In this document: in pieces, positions 5,755-12,527 of the stretch
Numbering within the stretch: position 1 is the first letter of the stretch
Layout: each line of letters opens with the position of its first letter
DNA from: Mediterranea massiliensis
GTDB taxonomy: Bacteria > Bacteroidota > Bacteroidia > Bacteroidales > Bacteroidaceae
DNA length: 12,634 nt
Assembly (NCBI GenBank): GCA_958402075.1
Contig: CATXSD010000072.1
Coordinates: forward strand, 1 to 12,634
Reading direction: 5' to 3'
Program-made: the position numbers and the translations under genes
The notes under the pieces: generated by a model
Databases searched by the model: none
The model's input: only the letters and a program-made list of their open reading frames with translations
What the model was told of the DNA's origin: nothing

Positions 5755-8295
5755 ATGAAAAAAAGACTGATACTCCCGGCATTGCTGCTCTGTGCAGGCA
5801 TGGCCGTGCAGGCGCAGCAACAGCAGGCGTCTGCTTTCTACCTTCGTCCCGCCGTGTCGTTGCGGGCACCCCTCCAGGGGGACAGCATCAACTTCAAGGG
5901 CGACAAGTTTGACATGAAGGAACTGCTGAAAACCAAAGTGAATCTGGACTTCGACTCCTATACCTACGACCGCGTCGAGGCCGATACGGCGGGCTACGTC
6001 CGTGTGGCCCCTGCCGACCGCGACAACCTGCTCTACCTCTTCGCCACCAACCTGCGGGCCGAACGCTTCATGAAGGGCAAGCTCAAGGTATCTTCGCCCG
6101 CCCGCTTCGAGGTATTCGTCAACGGCGTGTCCAAGCATGTGAAGGATGCTGTCCAGGACAGCCTCTCGCAGGTACGCCCCGCTGAAATCAGCCTGCGTCT
6201 GGAGCCAGAGGCCGACAACGAAATCGTCATCAAGCTCCTTGCCTCGGCCGACGACAAGGCCGAGCCCGTGCTGAAGTGTACCTTCGAGGGCGATAAGGAC
6301 TTCGGAAACGTGCCCTTCCACATGGCTCCCGACCTGAAGCGCCGCCTGTCGCTCTACAATACCGCTTTCGGACAGAAGGTCTACTTCGTCTCCCTCTCGC
6401 CCGACGGCAAGTACCTGCTGACGTATTATTGGGACAACTACTCCACCAAGCGTTCGCGCACGTGGCAGGAGCTGACCGAAGTGAAGACGGGCCGCATGAT
6501 TCATCCCAACGTGCCCACCAATGCCCGCTGGATGCCGGTGAGCAGCAAGCTCTACTATACCGTGACGGGCGACGAACGGAAAGACCTCGTGGTGCTGGAC
6601 CCTGCCACGATGCGCGAGGAGACGGTGATGACCAACGTGCCCGACGGCCGTTTCACCTGGTCGCCCACGGAAGACTACCTGATTTATTCGTCTTCGGACG
6701 AAGGCGAGAAGGTGAGCGGTCCCCTGAAGCGCATGCTGATGCCCGACGACCGCATCCCCGGCTCGCGCAATCGCTCCTACCTGATGAAGTATGACCTGAA
6801 GACGGGTGTTTCCGAGCGCCTGACCTACGGCTCGCGCCCCGTCTACCTCAATGATATTTCGTGGGATGGCACCAAGCTGCTCTGCACCACGTCGAAACCC
6901 AACATTACAAAGTGCCCCTACAGCCTGACCACCCTGTTCGAGCTCGACCTGAACACGATGAAGGCTGACACGCTGGTGCGTGAGGATGCCTACCTCAACT
7001 CCGCTTCCTATTCGCCCGACGACCGTCAGCTGGTGCTGATCGGCAGCCCCGAGGCCTTCGGCGGCATCGGCAAGAACTGCGGATCGCATCCCATTGCCAA
7101 CGACTTCGACACGCAGGCTTTCCTGATGGACTTGGCTACCAAGGAGATAACGCCCATCACGCGCGACTTCAATCCCTCGGTATCCCTCCTGCAATGGAAC
7201 CGTACGGACGGCTGCATCTACTTCAATACCACCGACAAGGACTGCCAGCACATCTATCGCTACACGCCGAAGAAAGGCACGTTCGAGCTGCTTCCCCTGG
7301 CCGAAGACGTCATCTCTTCGTTCTCTCTGGCCGACAAAGCTCCCCAGGTGGCGGCCTATGTAGGCGGTGGCAACACCTCGACCGGTGTAGCCTATCTGTA
7401 CGACGGCAAGAAGCAGACATCCAAGCTGCTGGCCAATCCGATGCAGAAGACGTTGGACAAGATAGAGTTCGGAAAGATGGAGGAGTGTAACTTCACGGCT
7501 TCGGACGGTACGACGATTGAAGGCATGATGTGCCTACCTCCCGACTTCGACCCCGAGAAGAAATATCCGCTGATTGTCTATTACTACGGTGGTACCACGC
7601 CTACCACGCGCGGCATGACCTCGCCCTACAGTCCGCAGCTTTTCGCTTCGCGCGACTATGTGGTCTACGTCATCCAGCCCAGCGGCGCCATCGGCTACGG
7701 ACAGGAATTCTCCGCCCGTCACGTCAATGCCTGGGGCGACTATACGGCCGACAACATCATCGAGGGTACCAAGAAGTTCTGTGAAGCACACCCGTTTGTC
7801 AATGCCGAGCGTATCGGTTGTCTGGGTGCTTCGTATGGCGGATTCATGACCATGTACCTGCAGACCAAGACCGACATCTTTGCCGCTGCCGCCTCACATG
7901 CCGGCATCAGCAACGTCACCAGCTATTGGGGTGAAGGCTATTGGGGCTATTCCTACAATGCCATTGCCGCCGCAGGCAGTTATCCCTGGTCGCAGCCCGA
8001 CCTCTTCACCAAGCACGGGGCCCTGTTCAATGCCGACAAGATTCACACGCCCCTGCTGCTTCTGCACGGTACGGCCGATACCAACGTGCCTATCGGTGAG
8101 AGCATTCAGCTGTACAATGCGTTGAAGATTCTGGGCCGGACGGTGGAATTCATAACCGTGGACGGGGAGAACCACTTCATTGCCGACTATGACAAGCGTG
8201 TCCTGTGGCACAACTCCATCATGGCCTGGTTTGCCAAGTGGTTGCAGGACAGCCCCGAGTGGTGGAACGATTTGTACCCCGAACGCCATTGGTAA
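5755..8295 (+). CDS. secreted S9 (prolyl oligopeptidase family) serine peptidase
   Basis: This 846-residue exported peptidase has a signal peptide (MKKR, hydrophobic core, likely cleavage after AVQA at residue 20). A region at about 30-200 is of unclear fold, followed by beta-propeller-like repeats at about 200-570 (SPDGKYLL, WSPTEDYLIY, YSPDDRQLVL). The C-terminal alpha/beta hydrolase domain runs from about 610. The catalytic triad is Ser693 in GASYGG, Asp775 in HGTADTNVP and His807 in GENHF. The double-glutamate DW-YEEE helix of DPP-IV is not visible, and the nucleophile context is not the GWSYGG of DPP-IV or prolyl tripeptidase, so an acylaminoacyl- or other S9-type oligopeptidase is equally likely. 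It probably cleaves peptides in the periplasm or at the outer membrane. A terminator follows. Confidence 0.88.
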   Translation: MKKRLILPALLLCAGMAVQAQQQQASAFYLRPAVSLRAPLQGDSINFKGDKFDMKELLKTKVNLDFDSYTYDRVEADTAGYVRVAPADRDNLLYLFATNLRAERFMKGKLKVSSPARFEVFVNGVSKHVKDAVQDSLSQVRPAEISLRLEPEADNEIVIKLLASADDKAEPVLKCTFEGDKDFGNVPFHMAPDLKRRLSLYNTAFGQKVYFVSLSPDGKYLLTYYWDNYSTKRSRTWQELTEVKTGRMIHPNVPTNARWMPVSSKLYYTVTGDERKDLVVLDPATMREETVMTNVPDGRFTWSPTEDYLIYSSSDEGEKVSGPLKRMLMPDDRIPGSRNRSYLMKYDLKTGVSERLTYGSRPVYLNDISWDGTKLLCTTSKPNITKCPYSLTTLFELDLNTMKADTLVREDAYLNSASYSPDDRQLVLIGSPEAFGGIGKNCGSHPIANDFDTQAFLMDLATKEITPITRDFNPSVSLLQWNRTDGCIYFNTTDKDCQHIYRYTPKKGTFELLPLAEDVISSFSLADKAPQVAAYVGGGNTSTGVAYLYDGKKQTSKLLANPMQKTLDKIEFGKMEECNFTASDGTTIEGMMCLPPDFDPEKKYPLIVYYYGGTTPTTRGMTSPYSPQLFASRDYVVYVIQPSGAIGYGQEFSARHVNAWGDYTADNIIEGTKKFCEAHPFVNAERIGCLGASYGGFMTMYLQTKTDIFAAAASHAGISNVTSYWGEGYWGYSYNAIAAAGSYPWSQPDLFTKHGALFNADKIHTPLLLLHGTADTNVPIGESIQLYNALKILGRTVEFITVDGENHFIADYDKRVLWHNSIMAWFAKWLQDSPEWWNDLYPERHW

Positions 8296-8325
8296 GCATC
8301 GGACGACGTCCAGGTGACAGAAAAG

Positions 8326-8366
8326 AAAAAGCCGCCCCCAGAATAGACAAGACGGGGCGGCTTTTT
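8326..8366. terminator. bidirectional terminator after the S9 peptidase gene
   Basis: A 13-bp stem with arms AAAAAGCCGCCCC (8326-8338) and GGGGCGGCTTTTT (8354-8366), followed on the + strand by further T residues. The reverse strand also has a T-run after the stem, so a - strand transcript from 8400-8660 would end here too. Confidence 0.9.
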
Positions 8367-8381
8367 TTCTTGTTAGTGTGC

Positions 8382-8587
8382 TTACTCTTCTTCAGCAACT
8401 TTGAGCAGATGTTTCTGTCCGAAGCGCGGAGCTGTCCAAGAGAAAGCCGGAAGTATTTTAGGGCTGATGTGTTTCCGGCTTCTGGTATTGGCTCCCCCGG
8501 CCTCTTCTTTTCAGAAGGTGGCCGGGGAGAGCCCTCCACAAACAAACATAAACAGGGCTGCTACTAATACTAACGTTTTACTTTCAC
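8382..8587 (-). pseudogene. probable decayed small exported-protein gene
   Basis: On the - strand a GTG at 8587 gives Met-Lys-Val-Lys, but then reads into a stop. A one-base shift in the following A-run opens a frame reading KTLVLVAALFMFVCGGLSPATF, which looks like a signal peptide, and then a TGA at 8513-8511. The same frame continues for 42 more sense codons (ending in GQKHLLKVAEEE) to a TAA at 8384-8382, just before the bidirectional terminator. One frameshift and one in-frame stop therefore separate it from a plausible secreted protein of about 65-70 residues. I recognise no family. Chance is possible with pieces this short, and the stretch could instead be a structured RNA. Confidence 0.35.
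8441..8533. other. two consecutive stable hairpins
   Basis: Hairpin A pairs AGAAAGCCGGAA (8441-8452) with TTCCGGCTTCT (8473-8483), with one bulged base. Hairpin B pairs GGCTCCCCCGGCC (8490-8502) with GGCCGGGGAGAGCC (8520-8533), with one bulge and an inner CTTCT/AGAAG extension. Neither is followed directly by a T-run, so they are not typical terminators. They overlap the possible decayed gene and could be part of a structured small RNA on the - strand. Confidence 0.6.
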
Positions 8588-8675
8588 TTGCTTTCCTTTT
8601 AAAAGAGTATATATATAAAGTTTAGGTTTAAGTTGCTTTTTTATCAGTGTAAGCTCACGCTCACGTCTAATTAAC

Positions 8676-8692
8676 TTCAAAAAGCGTGCCAA
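8676..8692 (-). promoter_or_regulatory. near-consensus sigma-54 (-24/-12) promoter
   Basis: The - strand reads TTGGCACG-C-TTT-TTGAA. The -24 box TTGGCACG is a full match to the sigma-54 consensus YTGGCACGRNNNTTGCW, and the distance from GG to the -12 G is the required 12 bases. Departures are C for R and A for the normally conserved C of TTGC. Transcription would start near 8665 and run leftward through the hairpins to the terminator at 8366-8326. A sigma-54 activator is encoded at 8804-10180. The altered -12 box makes this a candidate only. Confidence 0.4.
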
Positions 8693-8700
8693 AAACCTTC

Positions 8701-8731
8701 GTTCTTGCTTATTGCTTTGATAAGCAAGAAC
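8701..8731. terminator. 12-bp hairpin, likely terminator of the activator gene
   Basis: GTTCTTGCTTAT (8701-8712) and ATAAGCAAGAAC (8720-8731) pair perfectly around a 7-base loop. Read on the - strand the stem is followed by GAAGGTTTTT, a modest U-rich tail about 70 nt after the activator stop codon. The + strand has a looser T-run. As a perfect dyad it could also be a protein-binding site upstream of the sigma-54-like promoter. Confidence 0.55.
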
Positions 8732-8750
8732 TTGTGATTTTTACTTCCGT

Positions 8751-8797
8751 TGTGGAAGTGTGGAAAACGGGTGTGGATGTGTGGAACGGGTTGTGGA
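8751..8797. repeat. TGTGGA repeat cluster with a 21-bp period
   Basis: Five TGTGGA hexamers start at 8751, 8759, 8772, 8780 and 8792. They form a 21-bp unit (TGTGGA-AG-TGTGGA-AAACGGG) followed by a 20-bp copy and a partial third. The cluster lies between the activator stop codon and the hairpin at 8701-8731. Relative to the start predicted from the sigma-54-like promoter it spans about -86 to -132, the usual place for activator-binding sites. That role is inference. Confidence 0.5.
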
Positions 8798-8803
8798 ATA
8801 TTT

Positions 8804-10180
8804 CTACAATATGTCCGAAAGGTTGTAGAGCTTCAGTTTGTTGTAGAGCGTTTTCCGGTCGATGCCGAGCAGCTGGGCGGCCCGGCTCTTGTTGTTGCCG
8901 GTCTGGCGGAGGGCTTCGATGATCTGCTGCTTTTCCGTCTCCTCGTTGCGCAGGGGCATGCTGCCAGGCGTGTGGGCAGCGAGGGAAGGAGAGGGCTGGA
9001 GGTCGGACAGCTCGTTCAGGGTGATGAACTTGCCTGTGGCAAGCAGGGTGGCCCGGCGTACGACGTTCTTCATCTGGCGGAGGTTGCCCGGCCAGGAATA
9101 TTCGGTCAGAGCACGCGAGGCGGCTTCGTCGAAACCTATCAGATGCTTGTCCATTTCGCGGTTGGCCTGGTCCAGGAAGAAGTTGGCGAAGAGCAGGATG
9201 TCTTCGTGGCGGTCCTTCAGTTGCGGCATGCGCAGGGTGAATTCGTTGATGCGGTGGTAGAGGTCCTCGCGGAAGTTGCCCCGTTCGATGGCCTGCTCCA
9301 GATTTTCATTGGTGGCCGATATCAGGCGGACGTCCACCTGTATCTCCTTGTTCGAGCCGACGGGGCGTATCTTGCGCTCCTGCAGGGCGCGGAGCAGTTG
9401 TACCTGCACCTCGTAGCTCAGGTTGCCGATTTCGTCCAAAAAGATAGTGCCGCCGTTGGCAGCCACGAAGGCTCCCGTCTTGTCGGTCAGGGCGCCGGTG
9501 AAGGCTCCCTTCACATGGCCGAAGAATTCGGACGCTGCCAGTTCCTTGGGTATGGCGCCGCAGTCGATGGCTACGAACGGATATTGCGCCCGCTTGCTCA
9601 GCTGGTGGATGCGGTGGGCCACGTATTCCTTACCCGTGCCGCTGGCTCCGTTGATGAGCACCGACATGCTGGTAGGGGCCACCAGTCGGACGTAGTTGTA
9701 GAGTTGCTTGGCGGCATCGCTTTCCCCTTCCAGATAGTCGGACGGAGGGTTCTGGCCGGCGGCTTCGTGTACGGCGTGGGGCTTTTCGGCCTGAGGGGCG
9801 GGAGTGGCAGTGAGGGGCTCAGAGGATTTGAGCGCTTCGTCCATCTTCTTGAGCAGTTCGTCGGGGTTCACCGGCTTGGCCACGTAGTCGCGTGCGCCCA
9901 GCTTCATGGCCTGTACGGCCGACTGGATGTCCGCATAGCCCGTCATGATGATGAGCGGAGTCAGGCGGCCGTGTTGCCCCATCCACTTCAGCAGGTCAAT
10001 GCCGTCGCGGTCGGGCAGGCGCAAGTCGGAGAGAATGAGGTCTATAGCTTCTGTTTCAATGATTTTCTGGGCACGCGCGATGCTGCTGGCCGACTGTACC
10101 TGGAAGCCTTTCTTCCCCAGCCAGGTCTTCAGCATCATGCCATACGTGATATCATCTTCTACAATCAATACAGACTTCAT
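8804..10180 (-). CDS. NtrC-family sigma-54-dependent response regulator
   Basis: A 458-residue enhancer-binding activator. The receiver domain (about 1-118) has the acidic pair Asp9/Asp10, phosphoacceptor Asp52, Thr80 and Lys102. The AAA+ domain (about 148-380) has Walker A GASGTGKE at 178-185, the sigma-54-contacting loop GAFTGA at 225-230 and Walker B GGTIFLDEIG at 243-252. The C-terminal Fis-type helix-turn-helix includes NNKSRAAQLLGIDRKTLYNK at 429-448. All key residues are intact, so it should be an active sigma-54 partner controlled by phosphorylation. No histidine kinase lies beside it within the window. It is divergent from the cyclophilin gene. Its target is unknown; a sigma-54-like promoter lies just past its 3' end on the same strand. 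Confidence 0.94.
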   Translation of the reverse strand: MKSVLIVEDDITYGMMLKTWLGKKGFQVQSASSIARAQKIIETEAIDLILSDLRLPDRDGIDLLKWMGQHGRLTPLIIMTGYADIQSAVQAMKLGARDYVAKPVNPDELLKKMDEALKSSEPLTATPAPQAEKPHAVHEAAGQNPPSDYLEGESDAAKQLYNYVRLVAPTSMSVLINGASGTGKEYVAHRIHQLSKRAQYPFVAIDCGAIPKELAASEFFGHVKGAFTGALTDKTGAFVAANGGTIFLDEIGNLSYEVQVQLLRALQERKIRPVGSNKEIQVDVRLISATNENLEQAIERGNFREDLYHRINEFTLRMPQLKDRHEDILLFANFFLDQANREMDKHLIGFDEAASRALTEYSWPGNLRQMKNVVRRATLLATGKFITLNELSDLQPSPSLAAHTPGSMPLRNEETEKQQIIEALRQTGNNKSRAAQLLGIDRKTLYNKLKLYNLSDIL

Positions 10181-10206
10181 AAGCGCAAATATTATCTTTT
10201 ACAACA

Positions 10207-10214
10207 CAAAGGTA
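10207..10214 (-). promoter_or_regulatory. -7 element for the sigma-54 activator gene
   Basis: TACCTTTG on the - strand lies about 27 bases before the activator start codon and matches TAnnTTTG exactly. No good TTTG lies 19-21 bases upstream, so the -33 element is weak or absent. Confidence 0.55.
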
Positions 10215-10235
10215 AGCTGTTTTGGCTGATTTTAG

Positions 10236-10243
10236 TATATTTG
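10236..10243 (+). promoter_or_regulatory. -7 element for the cyclophilin gene
   Basis: TATATTTG at 10236-10243, followed by C, matches TAnnTTTG and lies 26 bases before the ATG at 10270. A clear -33 TTTG at the standard distance is not visible; one at 10221-10224 is too close. The leader would be short and A-rich. Confidence 0.6.
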
Positions 10244-10269
10244 CAGACTTAAATTAAACAAAAAGTAAG

Positions 10270-11106
10270 ATGAAAAAGGCAATAGTTGTATTATTAACCA
10301 TCCTGGTTTGCGGCTTTGTGGCCTGCAAATCGGATAAAAAAGCGAAAGATATGAGCGAAGAAACCAAACTGAAGATTGAAACCACCGCGGGCGACATCGT
10401 GGTGAAGCTGTACAACGAAACTCCCCAGCATCGGGACAATTTCATCAAGCTGGCCGAGAACGGTACCTACGAGGGAACCCTTTTCCACCGTGTCATCAAG
10501 GACTTCATGATACAGGCAGGCGACCCCGATTCGAAGAACGCGTCCAAGGGTCAGATGCTGGGTGCGGGCGATGTGGGCTATACCATCCCTGCCGAGTTTG
10601 TCTATCCCAAGTATTTCCATAAGAAAGGTGCTTTGTCTGCCGCCCGCCAGGGGGACAACGTGAATCCCCAGAAGGCTTCGTCGGGCTGCCAGTTCTACAT
10701 CGTTACCGGCAAGGTGTACAGCGATTCGGCCCTGCTGAGCATGGAGCAGCAGATGAACCAGATGCGCTTCAACAACCTGTTCAACACGTTGGCCTCCAAG
10801 CATGCCAAGGACATCTACAAGATGCGCAAGGCAGGCGACCAGGAAGGGCTGATGAACCTGCAGGACACGCTCATAGCCCAGGTGGAGAAGCAGCTGGCCG
10901 GCCAGCCCGAATTCCGCTTTACGCCCGAGCAGGTGAAGGCCTACACGACCGTGGGCGGTACGCCCCATCTGGACGGCGAGTACACCGTCTTCGGCGAAGT
11001 GCTGGAAGGCATGGACGTGGTCGACAAAATCCAACGGGTGAAGACCGACCGCAACGACCGTCCCGAAGAGGATGTGAAGATCATCAAGGTGGAAGTGCTG
11101 AACTAA
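10270..11106 (+). CDS. lipoprotein cyclophilin-type peptidyl-prolyl isomerase
   Basis: This enzyme catalyses cis-trans isomerisation of peptidyl-prolyl bonds and probably helps fold envelope proteins. Its 278 residues start with a lipoprotein signal ending FVAC, with lipidated Cys19, followed by a charged linker. The cyclophilin domain shows FHRVIKDFMIQAGDP at 72-86 (Arg74, Phe79 and Gln82 are the active-site equivalents), GCQFYIVTG at 139-147 and HLDGEYTVFGEV at 233-244 (active-site His233). About 80 mostly helical residues (about 149-228) are inserted between the last two motifs, where simple bacterial cyclophilins have only a short link. The M16 peptidase gene starts 13 bp after the stop, suggesting cotranscription and a shared role in handling envelope proteins. 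No convincing surface-export signal follows the cysteine, so it probably faces the periplasm. Confidence 0.92.
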   Translation: MKKAIVVLLTILVCGFVACKSDKKAKDMSEETKLKIETTAGDIVVKLYNETPQHRDNFIKLAENGTYEGTLFHRVIKDFMIQAGDPDSKNASKGQMLGAGDVGYTIPAEFVYPKYFHKKGALSAARQGDNVNPQKASSGCQFYIVTGKVYSDSALLSMEQQMNQMRFNNLFNTLASKHAKDIYKMRKAGDQEGLMNLQDTLIAQVEKQLAGQPEFRFTPEQVKAYTTVGGTPHLDGEYTVFGEVLEGMDVVDKIQRVKTDRNDRPEEDVKIIKVEVLN

Positions 11107-11119
11107 GCTCCCGACGGGA

Positions 11120-12355
11120 ATGTTCAAGGTAAACAGGCAGATATTGGACAACGGCCTGCGGCTGGTGCATTGCGAAGACACCAGCACGCAGATGGTGGCG
11201 CTGAACATCGTGTACGATGTCGGCGCCCGCGACGAGCATCCCCAGCACACGGGGTTTGCCCATCTGTTCGAGCATCTGATGTTCGGAGGTTCCTTGCACA
11301 TTCCCGACTATGACACTCCCCTCCAGCTGGCGGGCGGCGAGAACAACGCGTGGACCAACAACGACATCACCAACTATTACCTCACCGTGCCCCGCCAGAA
11401 TGTGGAGACGGGCTTCTGGCTGGAGTCCGACCGCATGCTGGGGCTGGACTTCAGCGAACGGAGCCTCGAAGTGCAGCGCGGTGTGGTGATGGAGGAGTTC
11501 AAGCAACGCTGCCTCAACCAGCCGTATGGCGACGTGGGCCATCTGCTCCGTCCGCTTGCCTACCGCCTCCACCCCTATCAGTGGCCTACCATCGGCAAGG
11601 ACCTTTCACACATCGAGCAGGCCACGCTCGACGAGGTGCGCGAATTCTTCTATCGCCACTATGCCCCCAACAATGCCGTCCTGGCTGTGGCCGGCAACAT
11701 CACGTGGGAGGAAACCGTCCGCCTGACGCAGAAATGGTTCGGCCCCATTCCCCGTCGCGAAGTGCCCGTCCGTTGTCTGCCGCAGGAACCCGGGCAGACC
11801 GAAGAACGACGCTTGACTGTGGAGCGTCCTGTTCCCCTCGACGCCCTCTTCATGGCTTTCCACATGTGCCGCCGCGACGAGCCCGACTATTATGCTTTCG
11901 ACATTCTTTCCGACATCCTGGCCAACGGACGCTCCAGCCGTCTGAACTGCCGGCTGGTACAGGAGCAGAAGCTCTTTTCCAGCATTGATGCCTACATTTC
12001 CGGCAGTCGGGATGCGGGTCTTATCCATATCAGCGGCAAGCCTTCGCAAGGAGTCTCGCTCGATGAGGCCGAAGCGGCCGTCCGCGAAGAGCTGGAGCAG
12101 CTCCGCCGCCAGCTGGTCGACGAACCCGAGCTGGAAAAGGTGAAGAACAAGTTCGAGGCCGCCCAGATTTTCGGCAACATCCATTACCTGAATGTGGCCA
12201 CCAACCTGGCCTGGTTCGAGCTGACAGGCCGCGCCGAGGACATCGACCGTGAGGTGGACAACTACCGTTCCGTCACTGCCGACCACCTCCGTCAGGTGGC
12301 CGACCGCGCCTTCCGTCGCGAGAATGGAGTGGTACTGCATTATCGGAAAGAATGA
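11120..12355 (+). CDS. M16-family zinc peptidase
   Basis: A 411-residue metallopeptidase of the pitrilysin/processing-peptidase family. The inverted zinc motif HLFEH places ligands His48 and His52 and catalytic Glu51 in FAHLFEHLMFGG. The third ligand is probably Glu126 in GVVMEEFKQR, about 73 residues after His52 and near the usual family spacing. The second, non-catalytic domain covers about 170-411 and lacks the motif, as expected. The length fits one complete M16B unit. No signal peptide is visible, so it would be cytoplasmic unless exported another way, which contrasts with its lipoprotein neighbour. It starts 13 bp after the cyclophilin gene. Substrates are unknown; family members degrade short or unfolded peptides. 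Confidence 0.92.
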   Translation: MFKVNRQILDNGLRLVHCEDTSTQMVALNIVYDVGARDEHPQHTGFAHLFEHLMFGGSLHIPDYDTPLQLAGGENNAWTNNDITNYYLTVPRQNVETGFWLESDRMLGLDFSERSLEVQRGVVMEEFKQRCLNQPYGDVGHLLRPLAYRLHPYQWPTIGKDLSHIEQATLDEVREFFYRHYAPNNAVLAVAGNITWEETVRLTQKWFGPIPRREVPVRCLPQEPGQTEERRLTVERPVPLDALFMAFHMCRRDEPDYYAFDILSDILANGRSSRLNCRLVQEQKLFSSIDAYISGSRDAGLIHISGKPSQGVSLDEAEAAVREELEQLRRQLVDEPELEKVKNKFEAAQIFGNIHYLNVATNLAWFELTGRAEDIDREVDNYRSVTADHLRQVADRAFRRENGVVLHYRKE

Positions 12356-12365
12356 AAGAAAAAAA

Positions 12366-12398
12366 TAAGCTGGGCAAAGCGTCTGTTTGCCCAGCCTA
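12366..12398. other. hairpin after the M16 gene made from an inverted repeat half-unit
   Basis: TAAGCTGGGCAAA at 12366-12378 pairs with TTTGCCCAGCCTA at 12386-12398 (one mismatch or G-U pair) and is the exact reverse complement of TTTGCCCAGCTTA at 12408-12420 in the next repeat unit. It lies 11 bp after the M16 stop codon. There is no T-run after the stem, so it could end or protect the transcript but is not a classical terminator. Confidence 0.55.
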
Positions 12399-12495
12399 AA
12401 GCATTCGTTTGCCCAGCTTAAAGCATTGCTTTTCCCAGCTTAAAACATTGCTTTTCCCAGCCTAAATCATTGCTTTTTCCAGCCTGAAAGATTGC
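12386..12495. repeat. 22-bp tandem repeat, five units
   Basis: Five contiguous 22-bp units start at 12386, 12408, 12430, 12452 and 12474. The shared pattern is TTTKCCCAG-CYTAAA-NCATTGC, drifting toward the right end; a broken sixth copy begins at 12496. There are no spacers, so it is not a CRISPR. The array fills the gap between the M16 gene and a convergent gene. The GCATTGCTTTTC part resembles GCAGTGCTTCCTC in the array at 80-217. Function is unknown. Confidence 0.85.
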
Positions 12496-12527
12496 TTCCT
12501 TTGGGAGGGAAGCTCATGCCTTGCACG

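Noticed and set aside
5521..7251. 576-codon open frame on the - strand
   Set aside because: It lies opposite the S9 peptidase and pseudouridine synthase genes, is rich in Val, Gly and His as GC-rich antisense frames are, and has no recognisable motif.
8219..8545. 108-codon - strand frame starting MFVEGSPRPP
   Set aside because: It crosses the bidirectional terminator and the end of the S9 gene, is basic and low in complexity, and is in a different frame from the signal-peptide-like stretch.
8751..8797. DnaA-box cluster or replication origin
   Set aside because: Only one hexamer extends to TGTGGAT, the rest do not fit TTATNCACA, and no dnaA, parA or other origin-linked gene is nearby.
8750..10252. 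500-codon open frame on the + strand
   Set aside because: It is the antisense shadow of the sigma-54 activator gene, whose domains and catalytic motifs are all intact on the - strand.
12386..12495. CRISPR array
   Set aside because: Units of 22 bp are directly contiguous with no unique spacers, units drift progressively, and no cas gene is present. The same applies to the array at 80-217.
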